A stretch of DNA of 64,000 nucleotides. Source: Ruegeria sp. Ofav3-42 (GTDB lineage: Bacteria > Pseudomonadota > Alphaproteobacteria > Rhodobacterales > Rhodobacteraceae). Each line of letters opens with the position of its first letter. The stretch's first letter is position 1. The stretch lies in assembly GCF_022347725.1 (NCBI RefSeq), contig NZ_JAKRGB010000002.1, positions 124,001 to 188,000 of the forward strand, given 5' to 3'. The position numbers and the translations under genes are program-made. The notes under the pieces are model-generated. The model had not been told where the DNA came from, ran no database searches, and worked only from the letters and a program-made list of their open reading frames with translations. Positions 1 to 9,327 of this stretch are shown piece by piece.

Positions 1-1105
1 GCTGGCGGGTATCGACTGCGTCGTGAACTGTGCCGGCGCATTGCAGGATGGGCCGCCGGACGATCTGGAAGCCGTTCACCACACGGCGGTCGCCGCTTTG
101 GGTCTGGCCTGTGCCCAACGGGGTATCGCGGTCGTTCAGGTTTCGGCAATTGGGGCGACTGCGGACGCTGATACGGATTTCATGCGAACCAAGGCCGCCG
201 GGGATAAGGCGCTGAGGTCTTGCGGTGTTCCGCTTTGGATACTTCGGCCGGGATTGGTTATTGGGCAATCCGATTACGGCGGCACGGCCCTTTTGCGCAT
301 GCTGGCTGCTGTGCCCTTAGTTCAACCGGTGGCTTATCCCGAAACGCTTGTTCAGTGTATCGGAATGCCCGATCTGTGCCGCGCGGTCGTAGGCGCCGTT
401 GCGGGAGAGCTGCCGCAAGGTACTTATGACCTTATCGAAGACGAACCACAGCCCCTCGTGAATGTTCTGGCCGAGACGCGCCAATGGTTGGGTTTTCCAG
501 CCGCGCGCGTGACGGTGGCACTCCCCCCGGTTTTGACGCGCTTGGTTGCCAGCGGCGCAGATGGGCTCAGCCATTTGGGATGGCGCTCGCCCCTGCGCAG
601 CAATGCGATGAAAGTAATGGAAACGGGCGTTGTCGGAGACCCTGAACCTTACCGGATGGCTGCTGGCTACGCGATCGCGCCATTAGAACAGATCCATGCA
701 AACCTGACCTGTTCGCGAGAGCACAGGCTGACAGCACGCATGACGCTGTTGATGCCCTTCGTTGTTGGCGTTCTCAGCTTGTTTTGGATTCTGTCCGGCC
801 TTTTTGGTCTTGTGGGGGTCTCTGCGGCAGCGAGCATTCTGATGAATGCGGGGTGGGGCTTTGCAGCCGCGCTTGCCAGCGTCATTTTCTGGTCCTTCGT
901 CGATATCGCGTTGGGGCTGGCCATCCTGTGGCGGCCATGGGCGACGCGCGCTTGCTTGGCGCAGTTTGGCGTAGCCGCGCTCTATCTCGCGGCGGCGACA
1001 CTCGTTGTTCCCGTGCTTTGGGTCGACCCATTGGGCCCGCTGACCAAGATCTTGCCCGCGATGACATTGTCTCTGGTCGCTTGGCCCATGTTGCAAAGCC
1101 GATGA
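1..1105 (+). CDS. SDR-type NAD(P)-binding protein fused to a C-terminal DoxX-like membrane domain (5' partial)
   Basis: The frame is open to the left edge, so the N-terminus, including the dinucleotide-binding GxxGxxG, is outside the window. What remains starts within 'VVNCAGALQDG', a Rossmann-type strand followed by the NAG-like motif of extended or atypical short-chain dehydrogenases, and continues with 'LRPGLVIG', typical of NAD-dependent epimerase-like proteins. The last ~120 residues hold about four hydrophobic helices (roughly residues 240-360 counted from position 23) resembling the DoxX-like domain that is often fused to SDRs. The substrate cannot be read from the sequence. The stop codon overlaps the start of the next membrane protein (ATGA), so the two are probably co-translated. 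Confidence 0.75.
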   Translation, partial: LAGIDCVVNCAGALQDGPPDDLEAVHHTAVAALGLACAQRGIAVVQVSAIGATADADTDFMRTKAAGDKALRSCGVPLWILRPGLVIGQSDYGGTALLRMLAAVPLVQPVAYPETLVQCIGMPDLCRAVVGAVAGELPQGTYDLIEDEPQPLVNVLAETRQWLGFPAARVTVALPPVLTRLVASGADGLSHLGWRSPLRSNAMKVMETGVVGDPEPYRMAAGYAIAPLEQIHANLTCSREHRLTARMTLLMPFVVGVLSLFWILSGLFGLVGVSAAASILMNAGWGFAAALASVIFWSFVDIALGLAILWRPWATRACLAQFGVAALYLAAATLVVPVLWVDPLGPLTKILPAMTLSLVAWPMLQSR

Positions 1106-1578
1106 CAGACCCTGATCTGATCCTGCGCTGGTTGCACATTATCGGGGCCTGCATCCTGTTGGGCACCGGTACCGGGATCGCGTTTTTCATGCTGATGGCG
1201 CACCGGTCGGGCGATCCGCGTTTCATAGCGCAAACTGCGGGTGTGGTGGTGTTAGCCGATTTGGTGTTCACGACGACGGCTGTCATCGCGCAGCCGGTCA
1301 CAGGGGGGCTGCTGGCTTGGCGGTTGGGATGGTCGCTGAGCGATGGGTGGATCGTTCTGTCATTGGCCCTTTACGGTGTAGCGGGCCTGTTCTGGTTGCC
1401 GGTCGTCTGGATACAGATCAGACTGCGTGACCTGGCTCGGACAGCTGCCGAATCCGGCGATCCTTTGCCCGCGTCCTACCAACGGCTGTTTCAGATCTGG
1501 TTTGCCTGCGGTTTTCCCGCATTCGCGGCTGTGCTGGCGATTGTCTGGCTGATGATTGCCAGACCAACACTCGGCTAA
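1102..1578 (+). CDS. Small integral membrane protein, DUF2269-type
   Basis: The product is 158 aa. The ATG at 1102 overlaps the stop of the upstream SDR/DoxX gene by 4 nt. The protein begins 'MTDPDLILRWLHIIGACILLG' minus its last residue and has four predicted membrane helices (about residues 9-31, 45-70, 83-105 and 135-155), with the short 'LRWLHIIG' opening and the 'PVTGG' turn seen in the DUF2269 family. The function of this family is unknown. The tight coupling to an SDR/DoxX protein suggests that the two act together at the inner membrane, but that is inference from position only. Confidence 0.7.
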   Translation: MTDPDLILRWLHIIGACILLGTGTGIAFFMLMAHRSGDPRFIAQTAGVVVLADLVFTTTAVIAQPVTGGLLAWRLGWSLSDGWIVLSLALYGVAGLFWLPVVWIQIRLRDLARTAAESGDPLPASYQRLFQIWFACGFPAFAAVLAIVWLMIARPTLG

Positions 1579-1685
1579 AGCCAGTTCGCGGCGATCTGCG
1601 CGCCACACAAATTTCATGTCATTTCGGGCTGTTGCACTGAACGACACCCGGTTAGCTTGTTGGCAAACCCGCTTGGAGGCTTCGA

Positions 1686-4385
1686 TTGGAATCCCTACTC
1701 GTCCTTGTTGGATTGATCGTTTTGGCCATCCCCGTGGCTATTATTGTTCTGCTGGTCGCACAGGTCAGATTGCGTCGCAGGGTTGAACTGCTTGAATTGC
1801 AACTCCGCGCGCTTGGCGGAGAAACCCCCAAGCAGGAGGCGAAAGCTGAACCTTCTGAAGTGAAGGAAGCGAAACCTTCGCCTTGGCCGGCGATCAAGAC
1901 CGCGACGCCTGAAACGGTCCCGAGTGAGGTGACATCCGAACCAGAGACGAAGGGCGCGTCTGTCGAGATTCCGGTCCGGGAAGATCGCCTCGCGGTGTTT
2001 GGGGCATGGTTGCGCGAGAACTGGTTTTACGCGGTTTCTGCACTGTCGCTGGCTCTGGCTGGCATATTTCTGGTTCAGTACGGCGTGGAAAGCGGGTTGC
2101 TGTCACCTGCAATGCGCGTCATCGCGGCTTTGGTCTTCGGGGCGTTACTGATTGGTACCGGCGAGGTGATCCGCCGCAAATATGGCGATGATGAATCCTC
2201 GGCGACTGCCTATCTGCCATCGGTTTTTTCAGGTGCTGGTCTGGTTGCGCTGTTCGGTGGTCTGCTGGCTGCGAGACAGCTGTATGATCTGATCGGACCC
2301 GAAGCCGCGCTGGCTGCAATGATCTTTGTGGCCGTCGTGGGTCTTGTGCTTGGCTGGTTCCACGGCCCGCTGTTGGCGGCAGTCGGCTTGATCGGAGCGT
2401 TCGCAGCTCCGTTTCTGGTGGGCGGAGCGTCAAAGGACCCCAGTTGGCTGTACGGCTATTTCTTTGTGGTTTCTGTGCTTGGTCTGGGTATCGACACTGT
2501 GCGCCGTTGGGCGTGGATATCTGTTCTGACACTGTTCGGCGGGTATACCGCATGTCTGTTGTTGGTTCTGTCCGCACCATTAACCGAACCGGAATACCTG
2601 CTCTGCGTGACCGCCCTGGCGGTGATCGCGATCGCGATACCTGTCCGACGGATTTGGCCCGATCATGGCGGGCGCATGATCAGCGAGGTCATCCTCACTG
2701 GAAAAGGTGCCCCATGGCCCGAGTTTCCAACCCGTCTGGCTTTTGTTGCGGTGGCTGTCAGCACAGCCATTCTGTCGCTCCATTGGCCAGATTCGGCGGC
2801 AGAATTCTGGCTGGGCGTTGTCCTGTTGTCCGGCCTGACACTGGGTTTGATGATCTGGGCCAGTCAGGCGCGGGCATTGCAGGACATGACCGTATTACCT
2901 GCTGCGGGACTGATCTGGTTCGTCCTGATCCACGGCTGGGACAACGGTGCGGTAGCGCGCCAGTTTGCGGAAACATATGCCGAGACCGCAGAGGCAGACT
3001 ATCCGCTCGCCCTGACGATGTTGGTCGTGTTGGGGGCGGTGATCTCCGTCCTCTCGGCTTGGCGATCCCTGCGTATCACTGAGTATGCGGCGGTTTGGGC
3101 GGCTGGGGCCGCGATCTTTGCACCGGGTCTGGCCATCGCTCTTGAGATCGGGTGGCACCCGGCCAATGTAATTGGGGCCTACCCGTGGGCGCTTCACGCC
3201 ATGGCGTTGGCGGTACTAATGGTGGTTCTGGCCGGTCGTTTTGCGCGCGTAGATGGTGAAAATCACCTGCGCTTCGCCTTGGTCACACTGTCTGCCTTGT
3301 CGTGTCTGACCTTTGCGTGTGTGATCGTCCTGAGCTCGGCCGCTCTGACAGTCGCGTTTGTCGCCCTGATCGCCACTGCCGCCGTGTTGGACCGCCGTTT
3401 TGATCTGCCGCCAATGGGCTGGTTCATTTGGGCTGGCGTTTTTACGGTGACGATTCGCCTTGTGCTAAACCCCGGTTTGGATTGGGCGACCGCCGCGCCT
3501 GTTGGGGAAATGGCGCTGGTCTATGCGGTGTCGGTCATCGGGTTTCTGGCAGCATGGGCGATCCTGCGACCGATGAACCGTCCGGTGATCCTGCTGTTGC
3601 TTGAAAGCGCTGCCTGGGCGACTGCGGGCATCTTGCTTTCTCTGCTGTTGCTGCGTTGGCTTGAAGGGTTTGGCGAGGGCGGCGCGGAAGACAGCCATTG
3701 GGGCCTGGGGTTGCTCTCGGTGATCTGGCTGTTGCTGGCCTGCGCGCAGGTGCGGCGGTTCGAACTGGGTGGCAAACTGACTTACGTGCGCTATGCGTTG
3801 GCTATGTTCTTCGCGGCACACGGAGTGTTCCGCCTGGGCGAGGCGCTAACTGTGGCGAACCCCCTGTTGCACGTACATGCTGATCCGGTACTTGGGGCTC
3901 CGCTGCTGAATACGCTGGCTGTGGCCTACCTTTTGCCAGCGATTATTCTGGCCGTTTCGGCGGCATGGCTGCCTGCGTTGCATCCGCGCTGGCGGCAGGT
4001 CTGTTTTGGATCGGCTGCGGTACTAGGTGCAGTCTGGCTGGGCCTCACGATCCGTCATTTCTGGCAGGGTGCCGGTGGCATGTACGCAGGCGACGGAGTC
4101 TCGCAGCCCGAGCTTTATACCTATACCATGACGCTTTTGATCATCGGCGCAGCGCTGTTCTATCAATCGCTCGCCCGTCGGTCCGATCTGATGCGCAAGG
4201 CTGGGCTGGCCGTGATCGGCCTTGCCGTTGCCAAAGTATTCCTAGTGGATATATCAGGATTGGGCGGGTTGATCCGGGTCTTTTCGCTGTTGGCGCTGGG
4301 TCTGGCATTGGCAGGTCTGGCGTGGCTCAATCGCTGGGCCAAGCTGCGCCATTCGCCGCACGGGGCGGAACCTCTGGACCATTAG
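1686..4385 (+). CDS. Very large polytopic membrane protein, DUF2339-type
   Basis: The product is 899 aa. I chose the TTG at 1686 because a clean GGAGG (1675-1679) lies 6 nt upstream and translation then starts with a membrane anchor (residues 3-24). A short coiled coil (about 27-45), an acidic, proline-containing cytoplasmic linker (46-100) and then some two dozen hydrophobic helices up to the C-terminus follow. This layout of one anchor, a linker and a very long hydrophobic array is that of DUF2339 proteins, whose role is unknown. It lies 107 nt after the DUF2269-type gene on the same strand, so it may share its transcript. No catalytic motif is visible. Confidence 0.75.
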   Translation: MESLLVLVGLIVLAIPVAIIVLLVAQVRLRRRVELLELQLRALGGETPKQEAKAEPSEVKEAKPSPWPAIKTATPETVPSEVTSEPETKGASVEIPVREDRLAVFGAWLRENWFYAVSALSLALAGIFLVQYGVESGLLSPAMRVIAALVFGALLIGTGEVIRRKYGDDESSATAYLPSVFSGAGLVALFGGLLAARQLYDLIGPEAALAAMIFVAVVGLVLGWFHGPLLAAVGLIGAFAAPFLVGGASKDPSWLYGYFFVVSVLGLGIDTVRRWAWISVLTLFGGYTACLLLVLSAPLTEPEYLLCVTALAVIAIAIPVRRIWPDHGGRMISEVILTGKGAPWPEFPTRLAFVAVAVSTAILSLHWPDSAAEFWLGVVLLSGLTLGLMIWASQARALQDMTVLPAAGLIWFVLIHGWDNGAVARQFAETYAETAEADYPLALTMLVVLGAVISVLSAWRSLRITEYAAVWAAGAAIFAPGLAIALEIGWHPANVIGAYPWALHAMALAVLMVVLAGRFARVDGENHLRFALVTLSALSCLTFACVIVLSSAALTVAFVALIATAAVLDRRFDLPPMGWFIWAGVFTVTIRLVLNPGLDWATAAPVGEMALVYAVSVIGFLAAWAILRPMNRPVILLLLESAAWATAGILLSLLLLRWLEGFGEGGAEDSHWGLGLLSVIWLLLACAQVRRFELGGKLTYVRYALAMFFAAHGVFRLGEALTVANPLLHVHADPVLGAPLLNTLAVAYLLPAIILAVSAAWLPALHPRWRQVCFGSAAVLGAVWLGLTIRHFWQGAGGMYAGDGVSQPELYTYTMTLLIIGAALFYQSLARRSDLMRKAGLAVIGLAVAKVFLVDISGLGGLIRVFSLLALGLALAGLAWLNRWAKLRHSPHGAEPLDH

Positions 4386-4549
4386 GCTCGGGCGTCCTAT
4401 AAGCGCGGCCATGTATGACCGCTTGGCCATCATTATTCGAATTATATCCCCGGCTCTCTGATCCTCTGAGACGCCGGGCAAAGGTGTTTGAGAACTCGCA
4501 CCGACCGCTTCGATCCTAGTACGACCAGATCACCCAAAGGACGCCCCCA

Positions 4550-7462
4550 ATGTGCGCCGACACGATCCAGACACCTGATTACAAAGACACGCTGAACCTG
4601 CCCAAAACCGAATTCCCCATGCGCGCTGGCCTGCCCAAGCGCGAACCCGCATGGTTGGAGCGTTGGGAGACGATCGGCGTCTATGACCGCCTGCGTGAAA
4701 AAGAGGGCCGCACGCCCTTTACCCTGCACGACGGGCCCCCCTACGCCAACGGCCATCTGCACATCGGCCACGCGCTGAACAAGACCATCAAGGACATGAT
4801 CGTGCGGTCCCATCAGATGATGGGCTTTGACTCGCGTTATGTACCCGGCTGGGATTGCCACGGCCTGCCGATCGAGTGGAAGATCGAAGAGCAGTACCGC
4901 AAGAAGGGCAAGAACAAGGACGAGGTGAACATCGTCGACTTCCGCCAGGAATGCCGCAAGTTCGCCGAGGGCTGGATCGACGTCCAGCGCGAAGAGTTCA
5001 AGCGTCTGGGCATCACCGGCAACTGGCCCGACCCCTACATCACTATGGACTATCACGCCGAGGCCGTGATCGCTGACGAGTTCATGAAGTTCCTGATGAA
5101 CGGCACGCTGTATCAGGGCTCAAAACCCGTGATGTGGTCACCCATCGAGAAAACCGCTTTGGCCGAGGCCGAGGTTGAGTATCACGACAAGGAAAGCTTC
5201 ACCATCTGGGTGAAGTTCAAGGTCGTAAACGCTGGCGACCTTGATGACGCATTTGTCGTGATCTGGACGACGACTCCTTGGACCATGCCGTCGAATAAAG
5301 CGGTCGTGTACGGCAAGGATATCTCCTACGGCCTGTACGAAGTCACCGGCGCACCTGAGGAATGCTGGGCCAGAGTCGGAGACAAGTTCCTGCTGGCGGA
5401 CAATCTGGCCGCCGACGTGCTAGGCCGCGCCCGTCTGAACGACGACCAGTGGACCCGCGTCCGCGATGTGACCGCCGATGAACTGGAAGGTGTCCAACTG
5501 ACCCACCCGTTGGCCGGTGCCGAGGGCGGCAACGGTGAATGGGACGACATTCGCGACTTCCGCGCGGCTGAGTTCGTGACCGATACCGAAGGCACCGGCT
5601 TCGTCCACTGCGCGCCGTCGCACGGGATGGAGGAATTCGAGCTTTACCGCGATCTGGGTATGCTCGAGCAGGTCATCACTTACAACGTGATGGATGACGG
5701 CTCGTTCCGTGCTGATTTGCCGTTCTTTGGTGGCAAGTACATCCTGTCCCGTAAGGGCGGCGAAGGTGACGCGAACAAAGCTGTCATCGACAAGCTGGCC
5801 GAGGTCGGCGGGCTGCTGGCGCGCGGCAAGATCAAGCACAGCTATCCGCATTCATGGCGCTCGAAGGCCCCGATCATCTATCGCAACACGCCGCAGTGGT
5901 TTGCCTCGGTCGACCGTAAGCTGGACGATGGCATGGGCGAGATGGGCGATACCATCCGCGAACGCGCCCTGCGGTCCATCGACGAACTGGTGAAGTGGAC
6001 ACCGCAGACCGGCCGCAACCGCCTGTATTCGATGATCGAAGCGCGCCCGGATTGGGTTCTGTCCCGCCAGCGCGCCTGGGGCGTGCCTCTGACCTGCTTC
6101 ACCAAAAAGGGGGCTCTGCCGACTGACGCCGACTACCTGCTGCGCAACGAAGATCTCAACGCCCGCATCAAGGCAGCGTTCGAGAAGGACGGTGCGGATA
6201 TCTGGTACACCGACGGGTTCAAAGAAAAGATCCTCGACGGCATCGCCAACCCCGACGACTACGATCAGGTTTTTGACGTTCTGGACGTGTGGTTCGACTC
6301 GGGTTCCACACACGCGTTCGTTCTGCGCGACCGCGAGGACGGGACCGAAGACGGCATCGCCGATGTCTACATGGAAGGCACCGACCAGCACCGCGGGTGG
6401 TTCCATTCGTCCATGCTGCAGGCCTGCGGCACCAAGGGCCGCGCGCCTTATCGCAACGTGGTGACCCACGGGTTCACGCTGGACGCCAAGGGCAACAAGA
6501 TGTCCAAATCGCTGGGCAACACCATCGTGCCGGAAGAGGTTATCAAACAATACGGCGCCGACATCCTGCGTCTTTGGGTGGCTCAGACCGATTACACCGC
6601 CGACCAGCGGATCGGGCCGGAGATCCTGAAAGGCACTGCCGACAGCTATCGCCGCCTGCGCAACACCATGCGGTTCATGCTGGGCTCGCTGGCCGACTTT
6701 ACCGAAGCGGATCGGGTTGCACCCGAGGATATGCCGCGTCTGGAACGCTGGGTGCTGAGCCGTCTGGCCGATCTGGATGAACAGGTTCGCAAGGGCTATG
6801 CCGCGTTCGACTTCCAGGGCGTGTTCAGTGCCGTGTTCACTTTTGCCACAGTCGATCTGTCGTCGTTCTATTTCGACGTCCGCAAGGATGCGCTGTATTG
6901 CGACGGAGACAACCTGCGCCGCCGCTCGGCCCGTACCGTGCTGGACATCCTGTTCCATCGCCTGACCACCTGGCTGGCTCCGGTTCTGGTCTTCACCATG
7001 GAAGAGGTCTGGCTGGAACGGTTCCCGGGTGACGACAGCTCGGTCCATCTGGTGGACTTCCCCGACACGCCCGCCGACTGGCGCGACGCCGAGCTTGAGG
7101 CGAACATGGCCAAAGTTCGCCGCGTCCGCCGCGCCGTCACTGCTGCGCTGGAAGTGCAGCGTCAGGATAAGGTCATCGGCTCCAGCCTCGAAGCCGCGCC
7201 GATTGTGCATGTCGAAGATGGTGGCACCCGTGATCTTCTGGCGACCTTCGATGTGGATGACATGTGCATCACGTCCGGCTTGACCGTCACTGGCGACCCG
7301 GCCCCGGCCGAAGCGTTCCGCGTGCCCGAGATTGAGGGTGTCGCGGTAGTGTTCGAAAAGGCCGAGGGTGAAAAGTGCCAGCGCTGCTGGAAAATCCTGC
7401 CTGATGTAGGGCTGCACTCACATGCGGGTGTCTGCGGGCGCTGCAACGACGCACTGGGCTAG
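4550..7462 (+). CDS. ileS: Isoleucine--tRNA ligase
   Basis: The product is 970 aa, normal for bacterial IleRS. It charges tRNA-Ile in the cytoplasm. The class I signatures are present: HIGH at residues 71-74 (in GHLHIGHALNK) and KMSKS at 650-654. The editing (CP1) insertion lies between them and includes a 'TTPWTMPSN' segment. The C-terminal zinc knuckle has Cys943, Cys946, Cys962 and Cys965. The ATG at 4550 follows an AAAGGA-like ribosome site. A 164-nt gap upstream shows no T-box or other leader I can recognise, and a strong intrinsic terminator follows the stop codon, so the gene is probably transcribed alone. The lengthy antisense open frame across its 3' half is a codon-bias shadow. Confidence 0.98.
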   Translation: MCADTIQTPDYKDTLNLPKTEFPMRAGLPKREPAWLERWETIGVYDRLREKEGRTPFTLHDGPPYANGHLHIGHALNKTIKDMIVRSHQMMGFDSRYVPGWDCHGLPIEWKIEEQYRKKGKNKDEVNIVDFRQECRKFAEGWIDVQREEFKRLGITGNWPDPYITMDYHAEAVIADEFMKFLMNGTLYQGSKPVMWSPIEKTALAEAEVEYHDKESFTIWVKFKVVNAGDLDDAFVVIWTTTPWTMPSNKAVVYGKDISYGLYEVTGAPEECWARVGDKFLLADNLAADVLGRARLNDDQWTRVRDVTADELEGVQLTHPLAGAEGGNGEWDDIRDFRAAEFVTDTEGTGFVHCAPSHGMEEFELYRDLGMLEQVITYNVMDDGSFRADLPFFGGKYILSRKGGEGDANKAVIDKLAEVGGLLARGKIKHSYPHSWRSKAPIIYRNTPQWFASVDRKLDDGMGEMGDTIRERALRSIDELVKWTPQTGRNRLYSMIEARPDWVLSRQRAWGVPLTCFTKKGALPTDADYLLRNEDLNARIKAAFEKDGADIWYTDGFKEKILDGIANPDDYDQVFDVLDVWFDSGSTHAFVLRDREDGTEDGIADVYMEGTDQHRGWFHSSMLQACGTKGRAPYRNVVTHGFTLDAKGNKMSKSLGNTIVPEEVIKQYGADILRLWVAQTDYTADQRIGPEILKGTADSYRRLRNTMRFMLGSLADFTEADRVAPEDMPRLERWVLSRLADLDEQVRKGYAAFDFQGVFSAVFTFATVDLSSFYFDVRKDALYCDGDNLRRRSARTVLDILFHRLTTWLAPVLVFTMEEVWLERFPGDDSSVHLVDFPDTPADWRDAELEANMAKVRRVRRAVTAALEVQRQDKVIGSSLEAAPIVHVEDGGTRDLLATFDVDDMCITSGLTVTGDPAPAEAFRVPEIEGVAVVFEKAEGEKCQRCWKILPDVGLHSHAGVCGRCNDALG

Positions 7463-7470
7463 CCAACAAC

Positions 7471-7498
7471 CCCCCGGCCGAAATGCCGGGGGTTTTTC
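7471..7498 (+). terminator. Intrinsic terminator after ileS
   Basis: CCCCCGGC (7471-7478) pairs with GCCGGGGG (7485-7492) over a 6-nt loop and is followed directly by TTTTT. It lies 8 nt after the ileS stop codon. Confidence 0.9.
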
Positions 7499-7536
7499 GT
7501 TCCCTGCTTGCGCCAGGCGCATTGATCTGAAACGCT

Positions 7537-7998
7537 GTGCGTATGCCTATGATCGCCGTAGATACGCAGTTTGGCTGCCTTGGTATCGAAGAGACCGATG
7601 GTGCCATAACCCGCCTTGTTTGGAATGGCCGGAACGAAGGCCCCACAACACCGCTGCTGCAAGAGGCGGCGGCGCAGATGACCGCTTATGATGAAGGTCG
7701 TTTGGATCGGTTCGACCTACCGTACAAGGTGGCCGGTTCCGAGTTTCAGAGGCAGGTCTGCGACCTGATGTTCGTAATCCCTTTGGGGGAAACGCGAACC
7801 TATGGCGACATCGCCAAAGAACTTGGGCAACCACCGCAACCAGTCGGGCAAGCCTGTGGAGCAAACCCAATTCCCGTGATCATACCCTGCCATCGGGTTC
7901 TGTCCGCCAATGGTCTGGGTGGGTTCTCAGGCGAGGGGGGTGTCGAGACGAAAGTGGCCCTGCTGCGCCATGAACGCGCGGCTGGGCTGCTGATCTGA
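7537..7998 (+). CDS. ogt: Methylated-DNA--[protein]-cysteine S-methyltransferase (Ogt-like)
   Basis: The product is 153 aa from the GTG at 7537; ATGs at 7543 and 7549 are equally plausible starts and no good ribosome site decides between them. It repairs O6-alkylguanine by transferring the alkyl group to its own cysteine. The active-site motif is IPCHRV with Cys118, preceded by 'GANPIPVI', and the winged-helix part 'LGETRTYGDIAKELG' lies at 83-97. The position normally held by the DNA-flipping 'arginine finger' (R-A-V-G) reads Q-P-V-G here (Gln101). The cysteine is present, so this is not an alkyltransferase-like (ATL) protein. There is no N-terminal Ada regulatory domain. Confidence 0.9.
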   Translation: MRMPMIAVDTQFGCLGIEETDGAITRLVWNGRNEGPTTPLLQEAAAQMTAYDEGRLDRFDLPYKVAGSEFQRQVCDLMFVIPLGETRTYGDIAKELGQPPQPVGQACGANPIPVIIPCHRVLSANGLGGFSGEGGVETKVALLRHERAAGLLI

Positions 7999-8074
7999 GT
8001 CTCGAAAACCGGTTGCAATCCCGTTGTTTGAGGCTCAACCTATATCAGTTGCTGAATTTGAAGGACCGCATTGA

Positions 8075-8542
8075 ATGACTGCTCAAACAGACCCGGCCGC
8101 CCGCAAGAAGGCCATCATCGACCGCCTGATGTCGCTGGAAGAACAGGAATTGGCGACTGCGCAGGCGCATTACGATGCATTTCTGAAGGACTCGCAGCTG
8201 GACGACCGCGAAGGGCATGACAAAGACGACATCGCCGCATCGCGCGAGAACGCGGATCTGGCAGCGGCCTTCGACGCGCCGGTCCATGCCCATCACGCAA
8301 AGATCGACGTGATCGAGAATACGGATTTCAGCCTGACCGACAAGGTTCAACCGGGTGCGGTGGTCAAATTCAACAACCGTCGCTTCGTGGTTTGTGTTTC
8401 GACCACGCGGTTCGAGGTTGACGGAAAGACCTATATGGGGATCTCAACCCAAAGCCCGATTTATCTGGCCATGACCGGCCTGCAAGAGGGTGATGTTTTC
8501 ACCCATAACGGCACCGAGTTTGAGGTTGAGGAAGTCCTGTAA
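8075..8542 (+). CDS. Small GreA/GreB-like transcription-factor homologue
   Basis: The product is 155 aa. The ATG at 8075 has AAGGAC upstream. Residues ~8-85 are helical and charged, with an acidic turn (DDREGHDKDD, ~52-61) where a Gre-type coiled-coil tip would sit. Residues ~88-155 form a beta-rich domain ('VQPGAVVKFNNRRFVV', 'YMGISTQSPIYLAMTGLQEGD') resembling the FKBP-like C-terminal domain of Gre factors, which binds the rim of the RNA polymerase secondary channel. Members of this family include cleavage factors and inhibitors; which kind this is cannot be told from sequence. It stands alone and converges with pcs, with 3 nt between the stop codons. Confidence 0.6.
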   Translation: MTAQTDPAARKKAIIDRLMSLEEQELATAQAHYDAFLKDSQLDDREGHDKDDIAASRENADLAAAFDAPVHAHHAKIDVIENTDFSLTDKVQPGAVVKFNNRRFVVCVSTTRFEVDGKTYMGISTQSPIYLAMTGLQEGDVFTHNGTEFEVEEVL

Positions 8543-8545
8543 CCT

Positions 8546-9241
8546 TCAGTCCCTGCGCTGCGGGATCACCTGCTGCGCGATCCCTGCCGAAACCAGATAA
8601 AGGCTGGTGATCACAAGCCCCCAATGGGCCCAGCTTTCGGGGTGAAAATCGACCCAGGCGGCCCAACCGGCGAAGAACGTCCAGGCGAACGCCACCGGCA
8701 GCGACAGGTTGCGCCAGCGCTCTGTGCGAACGGGGTGGATGAATTTCAGCGGCAGGAACATCGCCAGTGACAACAGTGAGACCAGCAGCAGGATCACCCA
8801 GAAATTGGGCTCCAACGCGAAAATCACTATAACGAACATGTTCCAACAGCCCGGAAAGCCCGAGAATGAGTTGTCCTTGGTCTTCATCCGCGTGTCGGCG
8901 AAGTACATGGCACTGGCAAAGGTAATGACAATAATCGCAAACCAACCAGTCCAGCCGTCCATTAGGCCCGACTTGAACAGCGCAAAAGCCGGAATGAACA
9001 CATAGGTCAGATAGTCGATGATCAGGTCCAGCAGAACGCCGTCAAATTCCGGTGCATTCTGTTTGACGTGGTAGTGACGAGCGAGCGGGCCGTCGATACC
9101 GTCCACGATGAACGAGATCACAAGCCACAGATACATCAGGCTCCATTTTTCCTCAACGGCGGCCAGCATGGCCAGCATCGCGAAGACAGCGCCGGTTGCA
9201 GTGAACAGATGTACGGAAAGGGCTTTGAGTTTTATTGTCAT
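8546..9241 (-). CDS. pcs: Phosphatidylcholine synthase
   Basis: The product is 231 aa from the ATG at 9241, where the conserved sequence MTIKLKALSVHLFT begins; a 24-residue longer frame exists but looks unrelated. The enzyme condenses CDP-diacylglycerol with choline in the inner membrane, the one-step bacterial route to phosphatidylcholine. The CDP-alcohol phosphotransferase signature is intact: D50-G-x2-A-R55 followed by G68-x3-D72-x3-D76. About seven or eight hydrophobic helices follow. The enzyme makes host-type lipid directly from exogenous choline, plausible for a marine bacterium with access to choline. Confidence 0.92.
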   Translation of the reverse strand: MTIKLKALSVHLFTATGAVFAMLAMLAAVEEKWSLMYLWLVISFIVDGIDGPLARHYHVKQNAPEFDGVLLDLIIDYLTYVFIPAFALFKSGLMDGWTGWFAIIVITFASAMYFADTRMKTKDNSFSGFPGCWNMFVIVIFALEPNFWVILLLVSLLSLAMFLPLKFIHPVRTERWRNLSLPVAFAWTFFAGWAAWVDFHPESWAHWGLVITSLYLVSAGIAQQVIPQRRD

Positions 9242-9327
9242 TTGTGTCTCTTGGACGATGCGCGCTGCAGATGCAAACCAAAAGCCCGCTAATCGCACAA
9301 TGCGCGACGTCACGATCTGGCTGAAGG

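Noticed and set aside
5852..7417. A 521-codon open frame antisense to ileS
   Set aside because: It mirrors the codon structure of ileS on the other strand, has no ribosome site and encodes no recognisable domain. High-GC third-position bias creates such frames.
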